DNA of 64,000 nucleotides from DATARR01 sp034666985. GTDB taxonomy: Bacteria; Acidobacteriota; Thermoanaerobaculia; Multivoradales; UBA5704. The first letter of the stretch is position 1; the number at the start of each line of letters is the position of its first letter. The position numbers and the translations under genes are program-made. The notes beneath the pieces were generated by a model. It did no database searches and was not told the DNA's origin. It was given only the letters and a program-made list of their open reading frames with translations. Where the stretch lies: contig JAXDKS010000059.1 in assembly GCA_034666985.1 (NCBI GenBank), forward strand, positions 18,962-82,961. Reading direction: 5' to 3'. Shown in pieces: positions 25,916 through 35,553 of this stretch.

Positions 25916-28900
25916 TCACGCTGAAACCTGAAACCGCTCGCGCACGCTCGCCGGACCGAGGAGCCCTTCGATCGAGGAGCGCAGCTCGGAGTTGAGCTGG
26001 ATCTTGTACCGCTCCTCGGTGGCGATGCGCACCACCCGGTCGGGGAACTGCATCTCTATAGTCACTGGCACGTCGCCCGGGTGCTCAGTGAGGAGATCCC
26101 GGAGCTTGAGCATCTTGCTCTGGGAGAGGGCGGGATCGAGCGTCAGGTCCACCCCGGCCAGCGAGCGGGCGGCGAGCTTGTCGAGGGGGATGATCTCCTC
26201 GACCGTCAGCTCGATCTCGCCCCCCCGCTCCCGCACCTGACCCTTGACCAGCACCACGGCCTCATCGGCCAGCAGGTGGCCGAACTGCTGGAGCTGGTTG
26301 GCGAACAGGGTCACGGCCAGGCTGCCCTCGAAATCCTCCAGCACGAAGCGGCCCATGAAGCGGCCGGCGTTGGCCCCGCTCTTGATCTTCACCCGGCTGA
26401 GGCCGGCCACCATGCCGCCCAGGGTCACCGTCCCCTCGGGCACAGGGTCCCGCAGGTTGGCAGTCGTGTGGGTGATCAGGCGCTCCAGGGTGCCCTGATG
26501 CTCGGAGAGAGGGTTGCCGGTGAGGAAGAGGCCCAGAGCCTCTTTCTCGTAGCGCAGCCGCTCCCGCTCGGGCCAGGGACGCACCGAGAGGTCGGGCGCC
26601 GGCTCCATGGACTGGCCGCCGCCCAGCATGCCGAAGAGGCTCGACTGCCCCTCCTCCCGATCGCGGCGGCGGCGCTGGGCATAATCCAGCAGGCTGTCCA
26701 GCGAATGCCAGAGAGGGGTGCGGGGGACGCCCAGGCTGTCGAAGGCTCCGGCCTTGATGAAGCACTCGAAGACCTTGCGGTTGACCAGGCGCAGGTCGAC
26801 CTCGGTGGCGAGATGGCCCAGGCTGCGGAAGCGCCCCGCCTGGCCACGCGCCGCCAGCACCGACTCGATGGCGCTCTCGCCAACGCCCTTGATGGCGCCG
26901 AGGCCGTAACGGATCTTGTCGCCCACGACGGTGAACATGTAGCCGCTCTCGTTGACGTCCGGCGGCAGCAGCTCGATCTCCATGTTGTGGCACTCGCCGA
27001 TGTACTTGGCGATCGCGTCGGAGGAGTTGAGCTCGGAGTTGAGCATGGCGGCCATGAAGGCCACTGGATAGTGGGCCTTGAGGTAGGCCGTCTTGTAGGC
27101 CAGGTTGGCGTAGGCAACGCTGTGGCTCTTGTTGAAGCCATAGCCGGCGAAGGGCTCGATCTTGTCCCAGAGCTCCGAAGCCTTCTGCGGCGCCATGCCA
27201 CGGCCGGCCGCCCCGTCGACGAACTTCGCCTTCATCTTGGCCATGACGTCGGCCTTCTTCTTGCCCATGGCCTTACGCAGCGTGTCCGCTTCGGCCATGG
27301 TGAAGCCCGCGACCTCCACGCCGATCAGCATCACCTGCTCCTGGTAGACGATGATGCCGTAGGTCTCCTCCAGGATCGGCTGCATCTCGGGAGCAAGATA
27401 GAAGAATTTCTTGCCCTGCTTGCGCTGAATGTACTCGTCGACCAGGGTCATGGCGCCCGGGCGGTAGAGGGCGTTCAACGCCGCCAGCTCGTCGAAGCGC
27501 GTCGGCCTCACCCGCCGCAGCAGGTCGGTCATGCCGCGCGATTCAAACTGGAAGATGCCGCTCGTGCGTCCCTCGGAGAAGATGCGGAAGGTCTCGGGAT
27601 CGTCCAGCGGGATCTCTTCGAGGTCGAGCTCGATCCCCTGATGGCGGATGATCTTCACCGCGTCGTCGATGACGGTGAGCGTGCGCAGACCCAGGAAGTC
27701 CATCTTCAAGAGCCCGAGGCTCTCGATGACGTTCATGTCCCACTGGGTCATGATCTGCTCTTCGTCCCCCTTGGTGACCTTGTAGAGGGGAACGAGCTCG
27801 TCGAGCCGGCGCGGGGTGATCACGACGCCGGCGGCGTGGACGGAGGCGTGACGGGTGAGCCCCTCCAGGCGCGAGCCGACCTCGACGATCTGCTTGATCT
27901 CGGGGTCCTTGGCGATCTCGGAGGCCAGCGGCTCTTCCTTGGCGACCGCGGCCAGCGACTTGGTCATGTCGGGAACCAGCTTGGCGATGCGGTCCACCTT
28001 GGCGTAGGGGACCCCCATCACCCGCCCGACGTCGCGGATCACGGCCTTGGCGGCCAGGGTCCCGAAGGTGATGATCTGGGCCACCCGGTCGCGGCCGTAC
28101 TTCTCGCCGACGTAGTGGATGACCTCGCCCCGGCGCCGCATGCAGAAGTCGATGTCGATATCGGGCATGCTGATGCGGTCGGGGTTCAGGAACCGCTCGA
28201 ACAGCAGGTCGTACTGCAGCGGATCGATGTCGGTGATGCGCAGGGCGTAGGCCACCACCGATCCGGCGGCTGAGCCACGGCCCGGCCCCACCGGGATGTC
28301 GTTCTCCCGGGCGTGGCGGATGAAGTCCCAGACCACCAGGAAGTAGCCGGGGAAGCCCATCTTCTCGATCACCTGGATCTCGTACTCGAGGCGCAGGCGG
28401 TAGGCCTCGTCCTCGTGGCGGACCAGTCCCTGACCACGGCGCCGGCGCAGCTCGGCCAGGCGCTCCTCCAGCCCCTCGCGGGCCACCTTCTCGAAGTAGC
28501 TCTGGAAGGAGTAGCCCTCGGGCACCGGGAACTCGGGCAGGTGGAAGGTGCCGGTGGGGATCACCAGGTCGCAGCGCTCGGCGATGGCGAGCGTGTTTTC
28601 CAGCGCCTGGTGATCCTGGGGGAAGAGCTGGTGCATCTCGTCGGCCGACTTCAGGTAGAAGTTGTCCGAGAAGTAGCGCAGCCGGTCCGCGTCGTTGAAG
28701 CTCTTCTGAGTGCCGATGCAGAGCAGCACGTCGTGGGCGAAGGCGTCGTCCTTCCTTAGGTAGTGGCAGTCGTTGGAGACCACCAGGGGGATCCCCGTGC
28801 GCTGGGAGATGCGCCGTACGACCTCGTTGGCCAGCCGTTGCTCGGGGATGCCGTGATCCTGCATCTCCAGGTAGAAATTGCCTTCGCCGAAGATCTCCAG

Positions 28901-29383
28901 GAAGTCTCGGGCCGTGGCTTCCGCCTCCCTCTCCTTGGTGGCGACGATCAGCTCGTTGACCTCGCCCTTGAGGCAGGCGGAGAGGCCGATCAGCCCCTCG
29001 CTGTGCTGGCGCAGCAGCTCCTTGTCGATGCGAGGCTTGTAGTAGAAGCCCTCGAGGAAGGAGCTGGAGGTGAGCTTCAGGAGGTTGCGGTAGCCGGTCT
29101 CGTTGGTGGCCAGGAGGACCAGGTGATTGCTGCTCCCCCGCCCCGGAGTGCGGTCCAGCCGGCTCCCCTGGGCCACGTAGGCCTCTATGCCCACGATCGG
29201 CTTGACCCCGGCGGCCCGTGCCTTGTTGTAGAACTCGATGGCCCCGAACATGTTGCCATGGTCGGTGAGGGCCATGGCCGGCATCCCCGCCTCGGCCGCC
29301 GCCCGGATCACGTCGTCGAGGCGGTTGGCCCCGTCGAGGAGGCTGAACTGGCTGTGGAGATGGAGATGGACGAAGTCGGACAT
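25916..29383 (-). CDS. dnaE: DNA polymerase III alpha subunit
   Basis: The 1155-residue catalytic subunit of the replicative polymerase, DnaE1 type. It has the N-terminal PHP domain (HLHLHSQFSLLDGANRL), the polymerase core with catalytic PDIDIDF near residues 405-411, and the fingers region. The tandem helix-hairpin-helix segment (LGAIKGVGESAIESVL) and the C-terminal OB-fold (VTLGGMVAGLSRVKIKSG) follow. The C-terminal tau-binding region is shorter than in E. coli. It is the last gene of the long minus-strand cluster, 61 bp after pgsA. Confidence 0.98.
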   Translation of the reverse strand: MSDFVHLHLHSQFSLLDGANRLDDVIRAAAEAGMPAMALTDHGNMFGAIEFYNKARAAGVKPIVGIEAYVAQGSRLDRTPGRGSSNHLVLLATNETGYRNLLKLTSSSFLEGFYYKPRIDKELLRQHSEGLIGLSACLKGEVNELIVATKEREAEATARDFLEIFGEGNFYLEMQDHGIPEQRLANEVVRRISQRTGIPLVVSNDCHYLRKDDAFAHDVLLCIGTQKSFNDADRLRYFSDNFYLKSADEMHQLFPQDHQALENTLAIAERCDLVIPTGTFHLPEFPVPEGYSFQSYFEKVAREGLEERLAELRRRRGQGLVRHEDEAYRLRLEYEIQVIEKMGFPGYFLVVWDFIRHARENDIPVGPGRGSAAGSVVAYALRITDIDPLQYDLLFERFLNPDRISMPDIDIDFCMRRRGEVIHYVGEKYGRDRVAQIITFGTLAAKAVIRDVGRVMGVPYAKVDRIAKLVPDMTKSLAAVAKEEPLASEIAKDPEIKQIVEVGSRLEGLTRHASVHAAGVVITPRRLDELVPLYKVTKGDEEQIMTQWDMNVIESLGLLKMDFLGLRTLTVIDDAVKIIRHQGIELDLEEIPLDDPETFRIFSEGRTSGIFQFESRGMTDLLRRVRPTRFDELAALNALYRPGAMTLVDEYIQRKQGKKFFYLAPEMQPILEETYGIIVYQEQVMLIGVEVAGFTMAEADTLRKAMGKKKADVMAKMKAKFVDGAAGRGMAPQKASELWDKIEPFAGYGFNKSHSVAYANLAYKTAYLKAHYPVAFMAAMLNSELNSSDAIAKYIGECHNMEIELLPPDVNESGYMFTVVGDKIRYGLGAIKGVGESAIESVLAARGQAGRFRSLGHLATEVDLRLVNRKVFECFIKAGAFDSLGVPRTPLWHSLDSLLDYAQRRRRDREEGQSSLFGMLGGGQSMEPAPDLSVRPWPERERLRYEKEALGLFLTGNPLSEHQGTLERLITHTTANLRDPVPEGTVTLGGMVAGLSRVKIKSGANAGRFMGRFVLEDFEGSLAVTLFANQLQQFGHLLADEAVVLVKGQVRERGGEIELTVEEIIPLDKLAARSLAGVDLTLDPALSQSKMLKLRDLLTEHPGDVPVTIEMQFPDRVVRIATEERYKIQLNSELRSSIEGLLGPASVRERFQVSA

Positions 29384-29444
29384 CGCGGTCAGTCGGAGAT
29401 CAGGTCGCCTCCCGGGATGTTACCAGAACCGGGTATGAGCTGCG

Positions 29445-30011
29445 CTACCCCTTCGGCTTCGCATCCATCCGGCTCGCCTTGACGATGTAGTCGAGCCCGG
29501 TGGCCAGAGTGAGGCCGGCCACCAGGTAGACCGAAGTCAGGGACACCAGTTCGAGCCAGCGCTGCTCGGGGAGGCTGACCGAGAGCAGGACGAGGATGAC
29601 CGTCACCACCTGGACGACGGTGTTGATCTTGCTCAGCACCGAGGGGGGAAACTTGCGCACCCCCGCCGCCAGGTAGAGCACCAGGGCGATGACGACGATG
29701 AGCACGTCACGGGCGATGACCAGGATCGTCACCCATAGGGGGATGGGAGCCCCATGGGTGAGGCTGGGGATGGACAGCACCACGTAGGCGCTGATGAGCA
29801 GCAGCTTGTCGGCGATGGGATCGAGGTAGGCGCCGAGCAGCGACTGCTGGCGCCAGAAGCGGGCGATGAAGCCGTCGAGGGCATCGGTGACACCCGCCAC
29901 GAGGAAGATGAGGAGCGCCTTCTTCGAATCCCCGTTCACCAGCGCGATGATGAACAGGGGCACCAGCCCCATGCGCAGCAGGGTGAGCAGATTGGGGATG
30001 GTGAAGGTCAT
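29445..30011 (-). CDS. pgsA: CDP-diacylglycerol-glycerol-3-phosphate phosphatidyltransferase
   Basis: A 188-residue integral membrane enzyme making phosphatidylglycerophosphate. The CDP-alcohol phosphotransferase motif is complete: DALDGFIARFWRQQSLLGAYLDPIADK, with its four aspartates. Four to six hydrophobic segments follow. The ATG at 30009-30011 overlaps the upstream lipoprotein stop (ATGA), so a longer frame upstream is a different gene's territory. Length is normal for PgsA. Confidence 0.92.
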   Translation of the reverse strand: MTFTIPNLLTLLRMGLVPLFIIALVNGDSKKALLIFLVAGVTDALDGFIARFWRQQSLLGAYLDPIADKLLLISAYVVLSIPSLTHGAPIPLWVTILVIARDVLIVVIALVLYLAAGVRKFPPSVLSKINTVVQVVTVILVLLSVSLPEQRWLELVSLTSVYLVAGLTLATGLDYIVKASRMDAKPKG

Positions 30012-31360
30012 GAGCCGCCCAGGAGCTTGACGCTGCGCCGGAGGATCTCCACCGCGTCGGAGCCGGCGAGAGAAGCCGAGGGCTGGCAGTCGTCCTCCGG
30101 GGCCAGGAGGCCGCACGCCACGGCGGAGTCACAGCCGCTGCTGCCGCCCCCCGAGCCGGCGCAGGAGCCCGCGCCGAAGCGCGCCAGCATGCGGAGGACC
30201 ACCCGCAACGCCGGGCCGCGGCGGATCGAAGAGCCGGGCGAGAAGCGATGCAGGGTGGGCTCGACGTCCATCAGGCCGAGGTTGAGGACGCGGACGATCT
30301 CCTCCTGGTGGGGGTTGTCGAGGACGTCCGTGGCGATGCGTCCCGCCGTGGGCCGGCTGTTGCGCACCTCCGGCACCAGCCAGTAGAGGAGGAGGGCGAG
30401 GTCCCCCCGGCTGAGGTCCGGCTTGGCGGCCACCTCCTGCACGTCGCGGGGAAGCTGGGAGAGACGCCAGCGGAACTTGGCGGAGTCCAGCTTCTCCTTC
30501 AGGGCAGGATCGTTGGGATAGCGGGCGGCGAGGTCCTGGACGATCTTCAGGCCGGCGCTCGGGTCCCCCACCTCCAGCTCGAGCTGGGCCCGGCGCTCGA
30601 GGAGCGGCCGGTCGCCGGGACGGCGGGAGACGAGATCCTTGACGGCCGCGAGCTCGGCGGCGCTGTCGCCGCGCGCCACCGCCACCTTGCGAGCGGCCTC
30701 GAAGGTGAGCGTCTCGGAAGGGGCCCAGGTCCGCAGCAGATCGAGCTGCTTGTCGGCCTCCGGCTGATTGCCGCCTCGCAGGGCCTCGTCCAAACGATTG
30801 GAGACGATCTCCAGGGCTCGGGGGTGGAGCTCGTTGGCTCGCTTCAGGGCCAGGGAGCTGCGGGCCGCCACGGCGCGAAAGGCGGCGTAGGCCAGAGGGA
30901 TGTCCCCCAGGCGCTCGGTGGCGCGCCCCAGCAGGAGCTGGCTCGCCGTGTAGGTGGGCAGGGCGTCGCCCACGGGCAGCAGCCGGGCGAGCACGGCGCG
31001 GTCGTCACCGGCGGCGAGCTCCACCTGGGCGGCGAGGACCTGGGCCGGGAAGAACTGCGGGTCCGCGGCCAGCATCTCGCCGGCGATCCGGGTGGCGGCG
31101 TCGGTTTCCCCCCTCTGCAGGAGGTCCCGCCAGGCGGCTTGCAGGTCTTCGCGCCGGTCCTGGTCTACGTCGTGAGAGTAGCCCTCGAAGGGATCGATCA
31201 GGTACGGCCGGTCGGCCGCATCGAGGACGAGAGGCTGCGGCGGCCGCTCAGGCTCGCGGACCGGCGGCGGCGGGGGTGCCGAAGAGCAAGCGGCGCCAGC
31301 CGCCAGCAGGACGGCCAGCAGAAGGAGAGCCGCGACAGCCCGGCAGCCATGGGGCCGCAC
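30008..31360 (-). CDS. Large lipoprotein with TPR-like helical repeats
   Basis: A 450-residue protein. The GTG start at 31358-31360 comes one base after the hfq stop and yields a clean lipoprotein signal (RAVAALLLLAVLLAAGAAC). An upstream ATG inside hfq is less likely. A proline-rich linker precedes alpha-helical repeat sequence (AGEMLAADPQFFPAQVLAAQVEL, YAAFRAVAARSSLALK, GDSAAELAAVKDLVSRRPGD) characteristic of TPR/Sel1-type scaffolds. A Cys-rich, low-complexity patch (GAGSCAGSGGGSSGCDSAVACG) lies near the C-terminus. It may scaffold a periplasmic or outer-membrane complex. Its place between hfq and pgsA gives no functional clue. Confidence 0.78.
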   Translation of the reverse strand: MRPHGCRAVAALLLLAVLLAAGAACSSAPPPPPVREPERPPQPLVLDAADRPYLIDPFEGYSHDVDQDRREDLQAAWRDLLQRGETDAATRIAGEMLAADPQFFPAQVLAAQVELAAGDDRAVLARLLPVGDALPTYTASQLLLGRATERLGDIPLAYAAFRAVAARSSLALKRANELHPRALEIVSNRLDEALRGGNQPEADKQLDLLRTWAPSETLTFEAARKVAVARGDSAAELAAVKDLVSRRPGDRPLLERRAQLELEVGDPSAGLKIVQDLAARYPNDPALKEKLDSAKFRWRLSQLPRDVQEVAAKPDLSRGDLALLLYWLVPEVRNSRPTAGRIATDVLDNPHQEEIVRVLNLGLMDVEPTLHRFSPGSSIRRGPALRVVLRMLARFGAGSCAGSGGGSSGCDSAVACGLLAPEDDCQPSASLAGSDAVEILRRSVKLLGGS

Positions 31361-31361
31361 C

Positions 31362-31577
31362 TCAGGAAGCGTGGGGCGCCGCAGCGATCGTGGCGATAGC
31401 ATGCTTGTAGATGAGGATTTCCTTGCCTTCGCTCTCGAGCACCACGGCGAAGCGGTCGAAGCGCTTCAGCCGCCCCAGGAGATGGCGGCCCGTCACCAGC
31501 TCGAGATACATCGTCTGCCCTTCCTTCAGGCTCTGGAAGAGATACCCATCCTGAATATTGATGTTGTGCTTAGCCAT
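31362..31577 (-). CDS. hfq: RNA chaperone Hfq
   Basis: A 71-residue Sm-like hexamer protein that pairs small RNAs with mRNAs. Conserved pieces are NIQDGYL (Gln in the proximal site), the Sm1 strand region GRHLLGRLKRFDRFAVVLE and the Sm2 signature YKHAIATI. The acidic C-terminal tail of enterobacterial Hfq is absent. The ATG at 31575-31577 overlaps the end of miaA by 8 nt, the same miaA-hfq order seen in Proteobacteria. Confidence 0.93.
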   Translation of the reverse strand: MAKHNINIQDGYLFQSLKEGQTMYLELVTGRHLLGRLKRFDRFAVVLESEGKEILIYKHAIATIAAAPHAS

Positions 31578-32517
31578 ACGCCCTCCCGAGACCCCTGTGC
31601 TTGGCATGTTCAAGTACTCCCGGAATCTGCCGTTCAAGATCCTGGGCGGAAAACCAGGTAACCTCCGGCTCCTTCCGAAACCAGGTCTCCTGCCGCTTGG
31701 CGAAACGCCGCGTCTCCCTCACGATATCAGCGACCGCCAGCTCGAGAGACCCCATCCCCTCCAGATGACGGACGAGCTGACGATACCCGATCGCCTGGAA
31801 AGCGGGAAGGGTAGGAGAGAATCCCCGGCGCAACAGCTCCCCAACCTCCTCCAACCAGCCCACTTCCAGCATCCGAGTCACTCGCCCTGCGATTTGATCG
31901 TATAAGATGCTACGCGGGAGCGTCAATCCGACACGAATGGCCGCAATGCCCTGAGTGCCAAAGGGTTGCTCGGCCGTCCACGCGGAGAGGGGCCGGCCCG
32001 AGGCCAGAGCGACCTCCAGGGCCCGCAGCACCCGCTGGGTATCGCCCCTCCCGAGCCGGTCCGCCGTGGCCGGATCGAGCCGGCGCAGCTCCTCCCGCAG
32101 CGGCGTCAGCCCCTCGGTCTCCAGCCGTGCCCGCAGCTTCCACCGTATTTCGGGATCCCCCGGCGGCACCGGACTGATGCCGTCGAACAGGGCCCGCAGG
32201 TAGAGGCCGCTGCCGCCCACCACGATGGGCACCCGCCCCCGTCCCTGGATCTCGGCGATGGCTTCCCGCGCCCGGCGGGCGAACTCCCCGGCCGAGTACC
32301 GCTCGTCAGGCTCCAGGATGTCGATCAGGTGATGCGGCACCCGCCCGCGCTCCTCGGGCCCGGGCTTGGCCGTGCCGATGTCGAACCCCCGATAGACCTG
32401 GAGCGCGTCCGCGTTGACGATCTCCCCGCCCAGGATCCCGGCGAGGGCCACCCCCATCGCGCTCTTGCCGGTAGCGGTGGGGCCGACGATGGCAAGGACG
32501 GGCTCCATGGGGAGCAT
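31570..32517 (-). CDS. miaA: tRNA dimethylallyltransferase
   Basis: MiaA transfers a dimethylallyl group to A37 of tRNAs reading UNN codons. The 315-residue protein has the P-loop GPTATGKS near the start and NADALQVYRGFDIGTAKP, with a later GGSGLYLRAL and FQAIGYRQL. I chose the ATG at 32515-32517 (MLPMEPVLAIVGP) because TACACT lies exactly 7 nt upstream, a leaderless arrangement. The ATG three codons later would also give a normal protein. It overlaps hfq. Confidence 0.94.
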   Translation of the reverse strand: MLPMEPVLAIVGPTATGKSAMGVALAGILGGEIVNADALQVYRGFDIGTAKPGPEERGRVPHHLIDILEPDERYSAGEFARRAREAIAEIQGRGRVPIVVGGSGLYLRALFDGISPVPPGDPEIRWKLRARLETEGLTPLREELRRLDPATADRLGRGDTQRVLRALEVALASGRPLSAWTAEQPFGTQGIAAIRVGLTLPRSILYDQIAGRVTRMLEVGWLEEVGELLRRGFSPTLPAFQAIGYRQLVRHLEGMGSLELAVADIVRETRRFAKRQETWFRKEPEVTWFSAQDLERQIPGVLEHAKHRGLGRAYG

Positions 32518-32524
32518 AGGGTAC

Positions 32525-32530
32525 AGTGTA
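32525..32530 (-). promoter_or_regulatory. -10-like TACACT box before miaA
   Basis: TACACT on the minus strand is followed by GTACCCT and then ATG, a 7-nt gap with no Shine-Dalgarno. It sits in the 38-bp gap after comEC, so miaA-hfq could have its own leaderless promoter. Confidence 0.4.
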
Positions 32531-32555
32531 TTCCTCGGTGGCCGTGTGGATTCCT

Positions 32556-34838
32556 TCACTTCGGAGCTCCCGGAGTCGCGATGCGAATCCGCCCGTCCGT
32601 CCCAAATCTGAGCAGGATCTCCCCGCTTTGATCCGTGCGCAGGACCCGGGCCCTCCCCTCCTCCAGCCGTTCCACCACCTCAGGCGAGGGATGGTGGTAG
32701 AGGTTGCGCACGCCGCAGGAGATCAGCGCCAGGCGGGGTATGACGGCTTCGAGGAAGGTGGGGGTCGAGGAGGTGCGGCTGCCGTGGTGGGCCACCTTGA
32801 GGACGTCCGCCCTCAGCTCTTGCCCGCAGCAGTCGGCGAGCTCGTGCTCGGAGCCGCTCTCGATGTCGCCTGTGAGCAGGACCCGGCGGCCGCGCACCGT
32901 GGCGAGGAGCACCAGGGAACGCTCGTTGATGGCCCGGCGGCCGTCCGCCTCTGGATGGAGCACGGTCAGTCGCCAGCGGCCCAGGCCGAGATGCTGACCC
33001 CGCGAGAGGAACCGGTGCCGCATCCCAGGAACGGAGAGCAGCCGGCCGGCACACCCCGTGGGTTCCCAGCCCGGCGCGGTCCACACCTCGTCGACCGGGA
33101 GGTAGGCGGCGATGTCCACAAGGCCGCCACAGTGGTCGCGATCCGGATGGGTCATCACGAGGGCGTGCAGATGATGGACACCCTCCCCCAGCAGCGCCGG
33201 CAGGAGCACCCGGCCTCCCAGGTCACCGCCGTCCCATCCTCCTCCATCCACCAGGATCGCCCGGTCGCCGTCGCGCAGCAGGATGGAGTCGCCCTGCCCC
33301 ACGTCGAGCATCGCCAGCTCGGGGCCGCGATGGGAGACTCCGGTCCCCGAACAGGTGATCCACAGCCCGGCCACTCCGGCGACAGCGAGGAGACGCAAGA
33401 TTCGGTGCCGTGATGGAAGGAGGAGAGCCAGCCCGAGACCGGCGGCGAGAAGCCAGGCAGCCCAGATCGGAACCGCAGCCGGCAAAGGGAGCCAGACCTC
33501 GGGAGGCGTGCGTGAGGGCCAGGAGAACGGCGACGCCAGATGATCGAGGATCGGGAGCAGCCACGCGGCGAGCGAAGGCGAGACGAGGGCCGCCAGCGTC
33601 CAGAGGAGCGAAGCTCCCAGCGCCAGGCCCGTCCACGGCACCGCCGGCAGATTGAGCAGTGGCGCGAGGGGAGAGAGCATGTAGAAGCGCGGCAGGGCCC
33701 AAGGGAGGGTGGCGAGCTGGGCCCCGCCGCTGGCGGCCAGCGACGCCGTGAGCCAGCCCGGCAGCCTTCGGCTCCGCCACCTTGCGGCGAGATGCGGCGC
33801 CATCAGCAGCAGACCCGCGGTCGCCGCCACCGTGAGCTGAAAGGCGGGGGACGCCACCACGTCGGGCTGGTCCAAGACCAGCAGGATCACCGCCCAGCCG
33901 AGGGCGTTTGCGGCGGCTGGCGGTCTCTCGGCAAGAAGGGCCAGCACGGCCAGCCATCCCATGACGGCTGACCGCAGCAACGCCGGCATGGGGCCTACCA
34001 GCATCACGTAGAGCGTGATGGCCGCCAGGGTCAGCAGCAGGCGGGCTCGCCGCGGGAGCCAGCCGGCGAGCAGCCAGACCGCTCCCGCCACCAGGGCCAC
34101 GTGCACGCCGGAGACGGAGAGGAGATGGTAGACGCCCGTCAGCCGCAACCCCCGCTTCCACTCCAGGGGCAGACCGCGGGCGTCCCCCAGCACCAGGGCC
34201 CGAGCCAGAGCCTTACCCTGCCTCTCTCCCCCGCTCTCGGGACCCGCGGCCCCGTAGGCCTCCTCCACCCGCCTGCGGAGGGCATCGGAAAGACCGGCGA
34301 GCCAACCTGGAGGGCTCTCGACGGCGAGGAGCTGGCGGCTCTTGACACGCAGCCGCCACGGCCCCGGAGGCACCGGGATGCGGTTGGCGAACCCCGGCGA
34401 ACGGCTGAGATAGCCCCGGAGGCGGAGGCGGGCTCCGAAGGACGGTGGAGGCTCCTCCGGGTCCGGGAGATGGACCACCACCTCGAGCGGAGGTGCCCAC
34501 ACCCGGTCGCCTTGGCGCAGCCGCAGGATACGGACGGGGGCGGACCAGCCTTCCTCGTCAGGGGACCAGTGGCCTGCCACCTGGACCACGGCCTCGACCG
34601 GGCTCTCCCGGCGCAGCCCCGCGGCAGGATCCGCCGGGAGGTCGAGGCGCAGAGTGGCGGCGAGGAGGCCCAGGCTCAGGAAGCCCAGGCAGACGCCGGC
34701 CCGCCGCCGCAGGGCGAAGGCCAGCAGGGCCAGGACCGCCAACAGCGGCACCGGCAGGTACGAGACTTGAATGGCGAGCAGGGAGCCGGCCGCGAAAGCC
34801 GCGGCCGGAAGGAGCATGGGAGCGTTTCGGAGGTCCAT
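32556..34838 (-). CDS. comEC: ComEC/Rec2 DNA-uptake channel protein
   Basis: A 760-residue inner-membrane protein for natural transformation. N-terminal membrane segments and an OB-like DUF4131 region lead into the Competence domain (LTGVYHLLSVSGVHVALVAGA, then LLRSAVMGWLAVLALL). The C-terminal third is a metallo-beta-lactamase domain (MLDVGQGDSILL, MTHPDRDHCGGL, KVAHHGSRTSS) proposed to degrade the non-transported strand. All three regions are present, so it should be full length. Other competence genes are not in the window. Confidence 0.92.
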   Translation of the reverse strand: MDLRNAPMLLPAAAFAAGSLLAIQVSYLPVPLLAVLALLAFALRRRAGVCLGFLSLGLLAATLRLDLPADPAAGLRRESPVEAVVQVAGHWSPDEEGWSAPVRILRLRQGDRVWAPPLEVVVHLPDPEEPPPSFGARLRLRGYLSRSPGFANRIPVPPGPWRLRVKSRQLLAVESPPGWLAGLSDALRRRVEEAYGAAGPESGGERQGKALARALVLGDARGLPLEWKRGLRLTGVYHLLSVSGVHVALVAGAVWLLAGWLPRRARLLLTLAAITLYVMLVGPMPALLRSAVMGWLAVLALLAERPPAAANALGWAVILLVLDQPDVVASPAFQLTVAATAGLLLMAPHLAARWRSRRLPGWLTASLAASGGAQLATLPWALPRFYMLSPLAPLLNLPAVPWTGLALGASLLWTLAALVSPSLAAWLLPILDHLASPFSWPSRTPPEVWLPLPAAVPIWAAWLLAAGLGLALLLPSRHRILRLLAVAGVAGLWITCSGTGVSHRGPELAMLDVGQGDSILLRDGDRAILVDGGGWDGGDLGGRVLLPALLGEGVHHLHALVMTHPDRDHCGGLVDIAAYLPVDEVWTAPGWEPTGCAGRLLSVPGMRHRFLSRGQHLGLGRWRLTVLHPEADGRRAINERSLVLLATVRGRRVLLTGDIESGSEHELADCCGQELRADVLKVAHHGSRTSSTPTFLEAVIPRLALISCGVRNLYHHPSPEVVERLEEGRARVLRTDQSGEILLRFGTDGRIRIATPGAPK

Positions 34839-34893
34839 ATCCTATAAAAACGGAAAAACCTCCTCCCATCGCTCAACTTTCCTCTTCGCTAAA

Positions 34894-35553
34894 TCACGGA
34901 TCAGCCTCCGGCGAGAACAAAGAGAGCACCGGCAACCCCAGCCGGCGACGCAAGGCCTGGCGGGCCAGCCGGTCGCGGGAGGTCTCCAACTCCTCGGCAG
35001 GCAGTCTGCCCCCAAGCAGAGTCAGGGTCTTCTCGACCGCCGCTCCGATCTCTCCCCGGCTCTCCGCGTCCAGGCCGTCCGCGGCGGCGGCGAGCATCTC
35101 GCGGTCGAGGGCGGCGAGGCGGTCTTCCACCTCCTGGGGATCACCGGTCAGGTCAGCAATCCGAGCGGCCAGGGCTTCGTGGCTGGGAAAAGACGTCGGG
35201 AGGAAGGCGGCCAGGGCGGCGAGGCGGGGCTTCACCTCGAAAGCCGGGGCCGCGGCCCGATCGCCGGGAGCGGTGAGATCCCGCAGCTCGGCCCACGCCG
35301 CCTCGACGGCGGGAGCGCAGTAGCGCAGGCTGGAGATCTTTCCCTTGGCGCCGCGCTCCTTGCGCTTGGCGAAGACCTCCTCCAGCGTCCGCCGCACGAG
35401 CTCGAGCGGCACCCCCTCCTGGTGCCAGCGCCGGGCCACCTGCCAGTCGGCCGGCGACAGCAGGAGAGGCGATCCCCGCAGCTCCACGAAGATCTCTTCG
35501 ACGGCCTGGAAGTAGGCGTGGTCCGGGTCCGGCACGTCAGCGGTTACGCTCAT
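34894..35553 (-). CDS. Conserved helical protein, unknown function
   Basis: A 219-residue soluble protein with no signal peptide. It opens with DPDHAYFQAVEEIFVELRGSPLLLSPADW, then a VARRWHQEGVPLELVRRTLEEVFAKR stretch. This looks like the helix-turn region seen in proteins attached to replication-initiation or DnaD-like domains, and the rest is helical. I cannot name a family. Its start overlaps coaX by 17 nt, and comEC follows 55 bp later. Confidence 0.75.
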   Translation of the reverse strand: MSVTADVPDPDHAYFQAVEEIFVELRGSPLLLSPADWQVARRWHQEGVPLELVRRTLEEVFAKRKERGAKGKISSLRYCAPAVEAAWAELRDLTAPGDRAAAPAFEVKPRLAALAAFLPTSFPSHEALAARIADLTGDPQEVEDRLAALDREMLAAAADGLDAESRGEIGAAVEKTLTLLGGRLPAEELETSRDRLARQALRRRLGLPVLSLFSPEADP